From JBGYPP01 sp041838515 (GTDB lineage: Bacteria > Bacillota > Clostridia > Lachnospirales > Lachnospiraceae), in the NCBI GenBank assembly GCA_041838515.1, contig JBGYPP010000083.1:32805-96804 (forward strand): a stretch of DNA of 64,000 nt, given 5' to 3'. This document shows positions 1 through 9,166 of the stretch, in pieces. Each line of letters begins with the position of its first letter. Positions within the stretch are counted from its first letter, which is position 1. Below the pieces are notes generated by a model. That model was not told the DNA's origin, did no database searches, and saw only the letters and a program-made list of their open reading frames with translations. Both the position numbers and the translations under genes were made by a program.

Positions 1-1
1 G

Positions 2-820
2 CCCTCCTTTGTCGGGGTCATGGTTTTTTTCCTCATCCCCTTTGCCGTGGTGTTCTTTTATTCCCTGGTCAATGACCCGGTGAACAAGCAGTTTGTGGGT
101 GTGGACAATTTTGTCCAGGTGGCGGGCAACGGGGCCTTTGTCCGCGCTGTACAAAACAGTCTGATTTTTTCCTCCATAGCCGTGCCCCTGGCCGTATCCC
201 TCTCCCTGCTTCTGGCCCTGGTGCTGGAGAGCCGGCTGCCTTTTCGCAGCCAGTTCCGGAGCTTCTTCCTCAGCCCCATGATGGTGCCTGTGGCCTCGGT
301 GGTGCTGATCTGGCAGGTGCTGTTCCACTACAACGGAGCGGTGAACCAGGCATTGATCAGCCTGGGAGGGGGCAAGATCGACTGGATGAAATCCTCCTAC
401 TCCTACCTGGTCATAGTCATATTGTTCCTGTGGAAAAATTTGGGATACAATATGATACTGTTTATGGCGGCCCTGGCCAATATTCCCAGGGATATTTTGG
501 AGGTGGCCCGGCTGGAGAGCGCGGGGCCGGCGCGCATTTTTTTTACCATCAAGCTGCGCTACCTCTCCTCGGCCATTTTGTTTGTCACCATTATGTCCCT
601 GATCAACTCCTTTAAGGTATTTCGGGAGGTGTACCTGCTGACCGGGGATTATCCCTATGACACATTGTATATGCTGCAACATTTTATGAACAATACCTTC
701 CGCAGCCTGGATTACCAAAAGCTCTCGGCGGCGGCCATATGGATGTCGGCAGCCATGATATGCCTGATAGGCGTGTTGTTCCTGGTGGAAAATCACTTTG
801 GCCGGGATATGGAAGCCTAG
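2..820 (+). CDS. Carbohydrate ABC transporter permease, MalF/UgpA type (5' end outside window)
   Basis: Integral membrane subunit of a CUT1-type sugar importer. The frame is open to base 2 and the residues before the first ATG (PSFVGV) look like the first membrane helix of this family, so the true start lies upstream. About six hydrophobic segments are visible. The cytoplasmic EAA loop that docks the ATPase appears as EVARLESAGPARIFF, with glycine in the expected place. The next permease starts 13 bases downstream. No ATPase gene is in the window; such importers often share one encoded elsewhere. The substrate cannot be told from sequence. Confidence 0.9.
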   Translation, partial: PSFVGVMVFFLIPFAVVFFYSLVNDPVNKQFVGVDNFVQVAGNGAFVRAVQNSLIFSSIAVPLAVSLSLLLALVLESRLPFRSQFRSFFLSPMMVPVASVVLIWQVLFHYNGAVNQALISLGGGKIDWMKSSYSYLVIVILFLWKNLGYNMILFMAALANIPRDILEVARLESAGPARIFFTIKLRYLSSAILFVTIMSLINSFKVFREVYLLTGDYPYDTLYMLQHFMNNTFRSLDYQKLSAAAIWMSAAMICLIGVLFLVENHFGRDMEA

Positions 821-833
821 AAAGGAGGATGTT

Positions 834-1754
834 ATGGCAGGCAGGGCCTTGGCCGTGCGCAAGAAGCTAAAGACCTGGGGCCGGTGGGCCAGACTGGCCT
901 TGGCTGTGGCCGTGGCGGCATTCTTTGCCTTTCTGTTCCTCACGCCCATAGCGCTGACCATTACCAACTCCTTTATGTCCTCTTCGGAGATATCCGCCAA
1001 TTATGGTGCCGTCTTTGCCACCACCAAATCCGGCGGCAAGGTCTATATTTCGGATCTGGTAAATTTGAAATTCATACCTGACATGGTCAGTTTTAACCAG
1101 TATTTTACTGTTTTACTGAAAAGTCCTGACTATTTATTAAAATTTTGGAATTCCGTCCTCTTGACCGGGCCTATAGTGTTTTTTCAGCTGGCCGTGGCCG
1201 CCTTGGCATCCTATGGTTTTACCATATCCAGGGGGCGGGTCAAGGAGATAGTGTTTTTTTCCTATATTATTCTGATGCTCATGCCCTATCAGGTCACGCT
1301 GGTGCCCAATTTCCTGGTGGCCAAGACCCTGGGCATACTGGACAGCCGCATGGCCATATGGCTGCCTGGGATTTTCTCCCCCTTTGCCGTTTTTCTCCTG
1401 ACAAAGCATATGCGCCGAATACCCATATCCCTGATGGAGGCGGCCAGGATAGACGGAGCCGGGGAGTGGCAGATCTATGCCCGGGTATACCTGCCCTTGT
1501 GCAAGGGGGCCATTTGTTCGGCGGCCATACTGGTGTTTATGGATTATTGGAATATGGTGGAGCAGCCGCTGATATTGATGCCCAATGAGGAGCTGCATCC
1601 CCTGTCCGTGTTTTTGGGCAAAATCAATGCGGGTGAGATAGGCCTGGCCTTTGCTGTGGCCGTGATCTATATGATGCCCAGTCTTTTGGTATTCCTCTAT
1701 GGAGAGGATTATCTGGTGGAGGGCATTACCAGCCAGGGCGGTATCAAGGGATAG
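834..1754 (+). CDS. Carbohydrate ABC transporter permease, MalG/UgpE type
   Basis: Second membrane subunit of the same importer, 306 residues. An in-frame TTG exists at 798, but the ATG at 834 sits just behind AAAGGAGG and gives the normal N-terminus, so 834 is chosen. The first helix follows a basic tail (about residues 20-42). The segment between helices 1 and 2 is extended. The EAA loop is clear (MEAARIDGAGEWQIY, then ARVYLPL). It is co-oriented with the upstream permease and with the adaptor-like gene that follows 24 bases later, so all are probably one transcript. Confidence 0.92.
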   Translation: MAGRALAVRKKLKTWGRWARLALAVAVAAFFAFLFLTPIALTITNSFMSSSEISANYGAVFATTKSGGKVYISDLVNLKFIPDMVSFNQYFTVLLKSPDYLLKFWNSVLLTGPIVFFQLAVAALASYGFTISRGRVKEIVFFSYIILMLMPYQVTLVPNFLVAKTLGILDSRMAIWLPGIFSPFAVFLLTKHMRRIPISLMEAARIDGAGEWQIYARVYLPLCKGAICSAAILVFMDYWNMVEQPLILMPNEELHPLSVFLGKINAGEIGLAFAVAVIYMMPSLLVFLYGEDYLVEGITSQGGIKG

Positions 1755-1778
1755 GCCCCGGCGGAGAAAGGCGGTAGA

Positions 1779-3560
1779 ATGGACAAGGACAATCAGAGGG
1801 AAAAGCCTGGGGATGGATTGACGGCGGGGGAGAGGCATGGCATACGCAGGCGGGAGTGGGTCAAGAATGCCGCCATTATTTTTCTGAGCCTGATGCTGGT
1901 TCTGACCTTCTTTTCCAACACCATACAGAACTACAGTCTGCCCCAGGTGGCAGCCCAGTACATACAGGCCGGATCCATCACTGCCAAGGTGCGGGGAACG
2001 GGAACGGTGGAGGCCCAGGATCCTTACAAGGTGCAGCTGCAGGAAACCCGCAAAATCGCTTCGGTTCTAGTCAAGGCCGGGGAGGACGTGCAAAAGGGGC
2101 AGCCCCTGTTCCTGCTGGAGGATGCCAAGAGCCAGGAGCTGAGCCAGGCCCAGGAGGAGCTGGATCAGGCCATTCTTGCCTTTGAAACTGCCCTGCTCAG
2201 CGGGGAACTCAGCGGAGCCTCCCTTTCTTTGGGCGGGGAGAGGTCCAGCGTGGCCAACTACCAGAGCCAGATCCTGGCGGCTGAGGATGCGGTCAGGCAG
2301 TGGGAGGCAAAGGAGGCCCAGTGGCAGAAAAAATCTGACGAGCTAGCCATGGCCATAGCCAAGCAGGGATATGTACAGGCGGATACCACAGAGGAGAGCA
2401 AGAAGATATCCGCGCTGGAGCAGCAGAAGCTGGCCAAGGAGGTGCAGCTCAAGGCTGTGGAGGAGGAGATGTCCCTGTGGACATCCAAGCTGCAAAGCCT
2501 GGCCCTGGCCATGGAGGAGGAGAAAATACAGATAGCCGCATTGGAGGCGGCCAAGGCCAGCGTTTCCGCAGGAGATGCGGCCACAGTGGATGCGCAGATT
2601 GCGGGGAAGCAGACCAATATTCAGAATATAGAAGTACAGAGGCAGACCATAGCCGGCAGTATGGGAGAGGTGCAGGCCAGGCTCTCCGCCCAGCAGTCAG
2701 ATCTGGCAAAAATACAGCTGGAGATACAGGCGGCCACCAAGGCCTTGGAGTCCAAGCAGGAGAGCAAGGGGGCCATAGCCAATTGGTCCGTGGACAAAAT
2801 ACAGACGGACCAGCAGCTCAAGGAGGCCCAGGCCCAGTTGGCCAAGGCTAAGGAGGCCAAGGCCAAGCTGATCTCCAATATAGCCAAGGAACTCAACCTG
2901 GATGCCCAGAGGGAAACCATAAGCCGCAAGCAGGAAAAGGTGGCAGAATTGACGGCCAAGAGTCTGGGGGCAACAGTGGAGGCGCCCATCTCCGGCAAGA
3001 TACTGACTGTGGACATATCCGCCGGAGGGGAGACTGCCCCCGGAGCCAGCCTGGCTACCATACAGCCTCTGGGCAAGGGATATGCGCTGTCCTTTTCTGT
3101 CAGCAATGATCAGGCCAAGAAACTGTCTGTGGGCAGCCTGGCCGATGCGGTGAACGCTTGGAATTATGGAAATCTGACCATCAGGCTGACCCAGATCAAA
3201 CCGGATCCCTCTGACCCCGGCAGCAAGAAGCTGCTGACCTTTTCCATAGAGGGGGATATAGCGGCCGGCGCCAGCCTGACCATCTCGGCTGGGGATAAGA
3301 GCGCCCAATACGATATGCTGGTGCCCAATACGGCTCTGCGGGAGGACAATAACGGCAAGTTCATACTGGTAGTGGAATCTAAGTCCTCCCCTCTGGGCAA
3401 CCGCTATGTGGCCAGCCGGGTGGAGGTGGAGGTATTGGCCAGCGATGACAAGCAGACGGCCATCAAGGGAGCTTTGTACGGAGGGGAATTTGTGATCACC
3501 ACCTCCACCAAACCTCTGGAGCCGGGCCAGCTGGTACGGCTGGCGGACGAACAGAAGTAG
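1779..3560 (+). CDS. HlyD/efflux-adaptor-like membrane fusion protein
   Basis: 593-residue protein with one N-terminal membrane helix (about residues 27-47). A first half of a biotinyl-lipoyl-like domain follows (residues 60-115, GTGTVEAQDPYKVQL), then a long Ala/Glu/Lys-rich coiled coil (about 120-400). The second lipoyl half is near 400-440 (EAPISGKILTVDISAGG), followed by beta-rich C-terminal domains. This order is typical of periplasmic adaptor proteins of RND, MacAB and type I export systems, but the coiled coil is long for a Gram-positive member. Its place inside a sugar-importer operon, directly before a MacB-core-like gene, is unusual. The exported substrate or scaffold role is unknown. 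Confidence 0.8.
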   Translation: MDKDNQREKPGDGLTAGERHGIRRREWVKNAAIIFLSLMLVLTFFSNTIQNYSLPQVAAQYIQAGSITAKVRGTGTVEAQDPYKVQLQETRKIASVLVKAGEDVQKGQPLFLLEDAKSQELSQAQEELDQAILAFETALLSGELSGASLSLGGERSSVANYQSQILAAEDAVRQWEAKEAQWQKKSDELAMAIAKQGYVQADTTEESKKISALEQQKLAKEVQLKAVEEEMSLWTSKLQSLALAMEEEKIQIAALEAAKASVSAGDAATVDAQIAGKQTNIQNIEVQRQTIAGSMGEVQARLSAQQSDLAKIQLEIQAATKALESKQESKGAIANWSVDKIQTDQQLKEAQAQLAKAKEAKAKLISNIAKELNLDAQRETISRKQEKVAELTAKSLGATVEAPISGKILTVDISAGGETAPGASLATIQPLGKGYALSFSVSNDQAKKLSVGSLADAVNAWNYGNLTIRLTQIKPDPSDPGSKKLLTFSIEGDIAAGASLTISAGDKSAQYDMLVPNTALREDNNGKFILVVESKSSPLGNRYVASRVEVEVLASDDKQTAIKGALYGGEFVITTSTKPLEPGQLVRLADEQK

Positions 3561-3567
3561 GCGGCCT

Positions 3568-4761
3568 ATGGCAGGGATTTTGGGCTGGCTAAAGGCCAGA
3601 AAAAAAAGCTTTTGGATTTGCCTGGGGCTGTGGCTGTCTGTGGTGGCGGGCTGTCTGTTGGCCGGCTGGTGGCGCGGCTATATGGCGGCCTCTCTGGCGG
3701 ATCAGGGGGCGGCTGGGCGTTGGGGCGGCGGGGTGGCCCAGATCAGTGTTTTTTTCTCCACTGGACAGGAACAGGTATTCGATTCTATACAGGAGTTCCG
3801 CCATGGCATAGATAAGGGTCTGGAGGAGGCCGCCATAGGTTTGGAGGATGGGCGCATATTCGCTCCGGACCAGCCGGCCCCCGCCCGGACCATTCCGGTT
3901 CAGGATGTGCCAGAACAGGCTGGGGCAGCCCAAAGCGGGCGGAGGCTCTGGCTGGACGCCTATAGCGGCAGGGGCAGCATCAGCCTCCAAGGGCCAAAGG
4001 GCAAGCTGGAGGGGCCGGCCATAGGCGTGGGAGGGGATTTTTTCTATTTTCACCCCCAGAATCTTATATACGGCCAGCATTTTTCCGATGCGGATTGGAA
4101 CAGGGATTATATACTGCTGGACAGGGAGGCAGCCTGGCAGCTCTTTGGCGCGCTGGACGTGGCCGGGCAGATGGTCTATGCCGGCCCTTATCCGCTGGTT
4201 GTGGCTGGAGTTTTCAAGAAACCGGAGGGCGCGCTGGCCAGGGCGGCGGGTTTGGATGCCCCTTTGATCTTTTTGTCCGCCTCCAAATTGGAGGAGGCCG
4301 GAAGTTTCTCCGGCGTGAACCAGTATGAACTGCTGCTGCCCAATCCCGTGCCGGGCTGGGCAAAGAAATATGTGCAGGAAAAACTCAAGGTGGAGGAACA
4401 GGCCAGAATGGTGGTAGAAAATTCCGGCCGTTTCGATATATGGAGGCTTCTGCCCTTGCTGGGCAGCCCGGGATTGCGTTCCATGAGCCAAAAGGCCATA
4501 CTCTACCCCTATTGGGAGAATTTGGCCAGGGCTTATGAGGACAGGGCTGCGGGGCTGGTTCTTCTGCAGCTGGTTCTGGCCGTGGCCGGGCTTTTGCCGC
4601 CACTGGCTTTGGGCGTCCGGGCTTACAGACGCAGGAGCTGGCGGTGGAGAGCGGTGGCGGTCAAATGGGCGGCTAAAGTATCTGACACCTTTGCCGCTAT
4701 TTTGGCCGGCAAAAAGGGGATAGGGCAAATGGGGTTTAGACAAAAAGGAGGAGAAAAATGA
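3568..4761 (+). CDS. MacB-periplasmic-core-like membrane protein
   Basis: 397 residues: an N-terminal membrane helix (about 15-37), a large extracytoplasmic domain, a second hydrophobic segment (about 330-350) and a basic C-terminal tail. The middle part (YSGRGSISLQGP, IGVGGDFFYFHPQNLIYG, DYILLDREAAWQLFG, VVAGVFKKPEG) follows the pattern of the MacB-type extracellular core of FtsX/MacB permeases. The usual group of three C-terminal permease helices is missing and no ATPase is adjacent. It therefore may be a partner of the upstream adaptor rather than a complete exporter. It starts seven bases after that gene and overlaps the next by four (ATGA). Confidence 0.6.
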   Translation: MAGILGWLKARKKSFWICLGLWLSVVAGCLLAGWWRGYMAASLADQGAAGRWGGGVAQISVFFSTGQEQVFDSIQEFRHGIDKGLEEAAIGLEDGRIFAPDQPAPARTIPVQDVPEQAGAAQSGRRLWLDAYSGRGSISLQGPKGKLEGPAIGVGGDFFYFHPQNLIYGQHFSDADWNRDYILLDREAAWQLFGALDVAGQMVYAGPYPLVVAGVFKKPEGALARAAGLDAPLIFLSASKLEEAGSFSGVNQYELLLPNPVPGWAKKYVQEKLKVEEQARMVVENSGRFDIWRLLPLLGSPGLRSMSQKAILYPYWENLARAYEDRAAGLVLLQLVLAVAGLLPPLALGVRAYRRRSWRWRAVAVKWAAKVSDTFAAILAGKKGIGQMGFRQKGGEK

Positions 4762-7160
4762 GGCAAGAGAAGGGAAACAAGTCTGGAGCATGGGTCAGGA
4801 TTTTGGCCCTGTCGCTGGCAGCGGCCCTGGGTCTGGCTGCCTGCGGAGGAAATAAAGAGTCTTCCGGGACGGCGGAAAACAATGCCCAGGTGGCGGCTGC
4901 GTCAAAGGAGAATGTGTTCTCTTATAAGGAGATAGAGCTGCCGGGCTTTGAAAACGGACTGTACTCGGCCTATGTGGCCAAGGAGGGGGATGGCTTTGTG
5001 TTGGTCAGCCCCCATGTGGATTATAGTTCTCTGGAGAATGTAGAGCAGCCGGCCGCCCAGGATGCCACTGTTGAGGAAGCGCCGGCGGGTATGCCGGAAA
5101 CGGTGATCCAGGTGGTGCGCGGGGATAAGGATGGAGCCAACCTGGAGGCCAAGGACATACCCCTGGAATTGGGAGATGGGCAGCAGGAGTTCTGGGTACA
5201 GAACGTATACCCCGCCCAGGGCGGCGGCTTTGTTTTGCTTGCCAGCGTAAACCAGACCGAGGGTGAGGGGGAGGACGCCGTGTTCAGCCAGAGCTACCGA
5301 CTGGTCAGGTTGGATGAGAGCGGGGCCGTTCAGTCAGATATGCCCCTGGACAGCTTGTTTTCCAGTGAGTATCCCTCCATTATCCATTTCTTCCCGGTAA
5401 AGGGTGGATGGGGCATGGTACTGGACCAGGAGGGCAAGGGCAGGCTGGTTATTTTGGATCAGGAGGGCAATGAGAAGGCCGCCTCGGATTTGGAGGGCAA
5501 TGCCCACTATCAATTGGAGAAATTTTTGCCTGTGGGGGATGAGGCCTATTTCTTTGGTACTAAGGCCGATTCCGCCGGGCAGGTATTGACCAGGGTCGAT
5601 GCGGAACAGGCCAAATTGGAGGAGGTAAAGGTGATTTCTACAGGGTATTCCTCCTGGTACTCTTCCCTGGCCATGGAAGAGGGCTTGCTGTATCTGTTGG
5701 ATTACTCCAAAGGGGAGATAGCGCAGTACTCCATGGAGAGCGGAGAACTCAGCGCTTATATGAATTTTGTCAACTCGGACTTCCCCTATGGATCTATGGA
5801 AAAGCTGGTGAGCTTTGGCCAGGATGCTTTTTTGGGCTTCTTCGCTGACGATGCCACAGGCAAGTCCAAGGCGGCATTTTTTGAAAGGGTCAATCCGGAG
5901 GATATTGTAGACAAGCAGGTAATGGTGATAGGCTGTATGTATATGGATACGGAGGTGCGCCGCCGGGTGGTGGACTTTAACCGCAGCTCGGATAAGTACC
6001 GCATCACCATCAAGGATTACAGCCAGTATAATACCGAGGAAGATTACAATGCCGGCTATACCCGCCTCAACACGGACATACTCTCCGGCAATATGCCGGA
6101 CATACTGTCCGTGGATTTTGGCACGGATGTCAGCAGCTATGAGAGCAAGGGGCTGCTGGCGGATATAGGCAAGCTAATGGAAGAGGACGGGGAAGTAAAA
6201 AAAGAGGATTTGCTGGAAAATATCATCAACGCCAACTCCAAGGACGGCAAAATATACCAGGCCATACCCTCTTTCTCTGTGCTGACCATAGCCGGCAAGA
6301 CCTCCAATCTGGGCGGCCGCAAAAGTTGGACCATAGAGGAATTTTTGCAATTCAACGCCTCCCTGCCCGAGGGCGTAAAGACTTTTGGAGATCTGACCCA
6401 GGATCATTTCTTTGAAGTGCTGCTGATGTTTGCCGGCGCGGATTATATAGATCTGGATACAGGCAAGTGCCATTTTGACTCTCCGGAGTTTATCCAGACC
6501 CTAGAATTTGCCAAGAGCCTGCCGGCGACCATAGATTATTCGGAATATGAGTACGGCGGCATGGAGGATTATACCACCCAGTTCCGGGAGAATAAGACCA
6601 TGCTGGTAAATATGTATCTGGGGGATCTGCGGGAGTACAACCGCCAGTATAACCAGTACTTTGCCGAGCCGGCTACCATGATAGGCTTTCCCAGCAAGAA
6701 TGGCCAGGGTTCTGTTCTGCTGGGCATCAACGCCTATGCCATATCCGCCAAATCTCCCAACCAGGAGGGGGCCTGGGATTTTATCAAGCAATTTTATTCC
6801 AAGGAGTACCAGGAGAAGCTGAGCTGGGGCATACCTGTGTTGAAGGAGGCTTTCCTGGCCAAGGTACAGGAGCTGACAAAAAAGCCCTATTATATAGACA
6901 GCGACGGCAAGAAGGTGGAGTATGAGGACAGCTACTATGTCAATGATACGGAGGTCATCATACCGCCTATGACCCAGCAGGAGGCAGATGAGCTGGCCGC
7001 CTTTATTCAGGGCATAGAGAACCGTGGATATGCCAATGAGAATATCACCAATATACTCAAGGAGGAAACGGCTCCTTTCTTTGAGGGGCAAAAGACGGCG
7101 CAGGAGGTGGCCGGCATTATACAGAGCCGGGTACAGATCTATGTGGACGAGAATCGTTAA
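4758..7160 (+). CDS. Extracellular solute-binding lipoprotein with long N-terminal extension
   Basis: 800 residues, about twice the usual length. A lipoprotein signal peptide ends in the lipobox LAAC with Cys29 as the lipid-anchored residue. Residues about 385-800 match family-1 sugar-binding proteins (VVDFNRSSDKYRITI, YTRLNTDILSGNMPDIL, FPSKNGQGSV, AWDFIKQFYSKEYQEK). Residues about 45-380 are repetitive beta-type sequence with recurring GGFVLL-, GGWGMVLD- and GLLYLLD-like blades, suggesting a beta-propeller or similar extracellular module. It overlaps the preceding gene by four bases and presumably supplies ligand to the two permeases. The ligand is unknown. Confidence 0.88.
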   Translation: MRQEKGNKSGAWVRILALSLAAALGLAACGGNKESSGTAENNAQVAAASKENVFSYKEIELPGFENGLYSAYVAKEGDGFVLVSPHVDYSSLENVEQPAAQDATVEEAPAGMPETVIQVVRGDKDGANLEAKDIPLELGDGQQEFWVQNVYPAQGGGFVLLASVNQTEGEGEDAVFSQSYRLVRLDESGAVQSDMPLDSLFSSEYPSIIHFFPVKGGWGMVLDQEGKGRLVILDQEGNEKAASDLEGNAHYQLEKFLPVGDEAYFFGTKADSAGQVLTRVDAEQAKLEEVKVISTGYSSWYSSLAMEEGLLYLLDYSKGEIAQYSMESGELSAYMNFVNSDFPYGSMEKLVSFGQDAFLGFFADDATGKSKAAFFERVNPEDIVDKQVMVIGCMYMDTEVRRRVVDFNRSSDKYRITIKDYSQYNTEEDYNAGYTRLNTDILSGNMPDILSVDFGTDVSSYESKGLLADIGKLMEEDGEVKKEDLLENIINANSKDGKIYQAIPSFSVLTIAGKTSNLGGRKSWTIEEFLQFNASLPEGVKTFGDLTQDHFFEVLLMFAGADYIDLDTGKCHFDSPEFIQTLEFAKSLPATIDYSEYEYGGMEDYTTQFRENKTMLVNMYLGDLREYNRQYNQYFAEPATMIGFPSKNGQGSVLLGINAYAISAKSPNQEGAWDFIKQFYSKEYQEKLSWGIPVLKEAFLAKVQELTKKPYYIDSDGKKVEYEDSYYVNDTEVIIPPMTQQEADELAAFIQGIENRGYANENITNILKEETAPFFEGQKTAQEVAGIIQSRVQIYVDENR

Positions 7161-7877
7161 ATGATAAACAAGCTTTGGAAAGCCTTGCCGGTAGGGGAAA
7201 CTGCGGCTGCGGCTTTGCTGGTGGGGGCCGGCCCGGGTTTGGGAGTGGCCCCCAAGCCGCAGGCGGGGGATTGTTTGGTTGCCGTGGATGGGGGGTATAT
7301 GCATTGCCTGGCTCTGGGGCTGGAACCGGATATGTGGATAGGGGATTTTGACTCCCTGCCGGCCCAGGGCATGGCTGCCATGGATGCGGCCTCCCGGTCC
7401 GGACGGCTGCTGTCCCTGCCCAGGGCAAAGGACGATACGGATATGATGGCGGCCATAGGCTGGGCGCTGGGCAGAGGATATAGGCGTTTTTTGCTCTATG
7501 GGGGCACAGGAGGCCGCTTGGATCACAGCCTAGCCAATATACACTGCCTGGAATACCTGCGCCGGTCCGGAGCGGCGGCTTGGATGCTGGATGGCGGGGA
7601 GGCTATAACCCTGCTTGGCCCCGGCCGGTATGCGCTGGAGGGGGAGGTGGGAGATGGCTTTTCCCTATTTGCCTGGGGAGGGGAGGCGTCGGGCTTGGAT
7701 ATAGCCGGGGCGGAGTACGGGCTGCATAAGGGGAGGCTGGGGCCGGAGTACCCCCTGGGCATCAGCAATGTGTTCGCCCGGGAGAGGGTGGAGTTGTATT
7801 TGGAAAAGGGCAGATTGGTATTATTTTGGCAAAAAAAGACCGGTGTATGGGGAGAGGAGGTCGTATGCGGCATGTGA
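7161..7877 (+). CDS. thiN: Thiamine pyrophosphokinase
   Basis: 238-residue enzyme that transfers pyrophosphate from ATP to thiamine, giving thiamine diphosphate in the cytoplasm. Family motifs are present in order: AVDGG, GDFDS (about residues 60-64), KDDTDMMAA and GGTGGRLDH. The C-terminal part is the smaller beta domain of the TPK fold. The ATG follows the stop of the binding protein directly with only a weak upstream purine stretch, so it is probably translated by coupling. In many Bacillota thiN follows rsgA and rpe; here it sits far from the rsgA copy in this window. The last 13 bases overlap pyrB. Confidence 0.93.
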   Translation: MINKLWKALPVGETAAAALLVGAGPGLGVAPKPQAGDCLVAVDGGYMHCLALGLEPDMWIGDFDSLPAQGMAAMDAASRSGRLLSLPRAKDDTDMMAAIGWALGRGYRRFLLYGGTGGRLDHSLANIHCLEYLRRSGAAAWMLDGGEAITLLGPGRYALEGEVGDGFSLFAWGGEASGLDIAGAEYGLHKGRLGPEYPLGISNVFARERVELYLEKGRLVLFWQKKTGVWGEEVVCGM

Positions 7878-8941
7878 TGAGTCCCTTGGACTTGGGCGTG
7901 GAGGAGTTGGAGGAATTGTTTGACCTGGCCGGAGATATGGAGAAGCAGCCCGCCAGGTATGCCAAGGCCTTGGAGGGACGCATCCTGGCTACCTGCTTCT
8001 TTGAACCTAGCACCCGGACCCGGCTGAGCTTTGAGTCGGCCATGCTGCGGCTGGGGGGGCAGGTGTTGGGATTTTCCGAGGCTTCCAGTTCCTCGGCAGC
8101 CAAGGGGGAGAGTGTGGCGGACACCATACGTGTGGTGTCCTCTTATGCAGATATCTGTGCCATGCGGCACCCCCTGGAGGGCGCGCCCATGGTGGCGGCG
8201 GCCCATGCCTCCGTACCGGTGATCAACGCCGGGGATGGGGGACAGGAGCATCCTACCCAGACTTTGACTGATCTGCTGTCCATACGCTCCATGCTGGGCA
8301 GGCTGGACAATCTGCGGGTGGGTTTTTGCGGCGATCTTAAATATGGCCGCACGGTACATTCCCTGGTGGACGCCCTCTCCAGGTACGGGGGCAACCGCTT
8401 TGTCTTTATCTCTCCCAGGGAGCTGGCCATGCCGGAGGAGAGGTTGCAGAGAATAAAGGAGCAGGGACTGGAGTATGAGGCTTACTCGGACCTGGAGAGG
8501 GCCCTGCCTGAACTGGACATACTGTATATGACCCGCATACAGAGGGAGCGTTTCTCGGATCCGGAGGAGTATGCCCGCCTCAAGGATTGCTATGTGCTGG
8601 ACGGGGCCAAGATGGGGCTGGCCCGGAAGCATATGCTGGTGCTGCATCCCCTGCCCCGGGTCAATGAGATCGCCGTGGAGGTGGATGCAGATCCCCGGGC
8701 GGCATATTTCTCCCAGGCCCGCTGGGGGGTCTATGTGCGCATGGCTCTGCTGCACACTCTGCTGCTGGATGCAAAATTTCACCAGCGGCCGTCTAAGGCC
8801 TGGCTGGAGGGCGCAGACGCCCAGGAGAAAGTCTGCGCAAACCCCCGCTGCATCACCAAAGTGGAACAGGGCATAGAGCGGCTGGCCCGGGGTGGGGCGA
8901 GGTGCGCTTATTGCGGGGGGAGTTTGCAGGGGGATTGCTGA
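7865..8941 (+). CDS. pyrB: Aspartate carbamoyltransferase with fused C-terminal zinc-binding domain
   Basis: 358 residues. Catalyses carbamoyl phosphate plus aspartate to carbamoyl aspartate, the committed step of pyrimidine synthesis. Carbamoyl-phosphate site FEPSTRTR, the HPTQ motif and HPLPR are all present. The last ~40 residues are extra: two Cys pairs (VCANPRC and RCAYCG) spaced CX4C-X17-CX2C, resembling the zinc domain of the regulatory chain PyrI. The nucleotide-binding half of PyrI is absent. The start is the ATG at 7865 behind GGAGAGGAGG, not the TTG 39 bases upstream. It overlaps thiN by 13 bases, so the two are probably co-translated. Confidence 0.93.
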   Translation: MRHVMSPLDLGVEELEELFDLAGDMEKQPARYAKALEGRILATCFFEPSTRTRLSFESAMLRLGGQVLGFSEASSSSAAKGESVADTIRVVSSYADICAMRHPLEGAPMVAAAHASVPVINAGDGGQEHPTQTLTDLLSIRSMLGRLDNLRVGFCGDLKYGRTVHSLVDALSRYGGNRFVFISPRELAMPEERLQRIKEQGLEYEAYSDLERALPELDILYMTRIQRERFSDPEEYARLKDCYVLDGAKMGLARKHMLVLHPLPRVNEIAVEVDADPRAAYFSQARWGVYVRMALLHTLLLDAKFHQRPSKAWLEGADAQEKVCANPRCITKVEQGIERLARGGARCAYCGGSLQGDC

Positions 8942-9057
8942 GCTGAAAGAGGGAAAAGGCGTATGGGTTCTTGCCTGGCGGACAGAGCAAGAGTATTGCC
9001 GGCAAGCAAGGATTCAAGCAATACGGGCATAAGATGTGAAGTAGAGATGTGCAGATA

Positions 9058-9166
9058 CATTGGGGGTGTTGCAGTAACGATTTTTAATCATTACTGCAAC
9101 ACCCCCTTAACTTTGTGTAAAGAAAAAGGGCATCGCGCTAACTTAGTTAGTGCGACAGCCCCAATG
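9058..9166. repeat. Nested inverted-repeat element with two internal hairpins
   Basis: Outer arms CATTGGGG (9058-9065) and CCCCAATG (9159-9166) enclose two hairpins. The first is a perfect 16-bp stem (9062-9077 with 9091-9106, starting GGGGGTGTTGC) with a 13-base AT-rich loop. The second is a 10-bp stem with one G.T pair (9134-9143 with 9145-9154) around a near-absent loop. The first hairpin may also terminate the pyrB transcript, although its T run (TTAACTTTG) is poor. The cruciform-like layout fits a small palindromic mobile element, but no second copy was recognised here. Confidence 0.6.
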
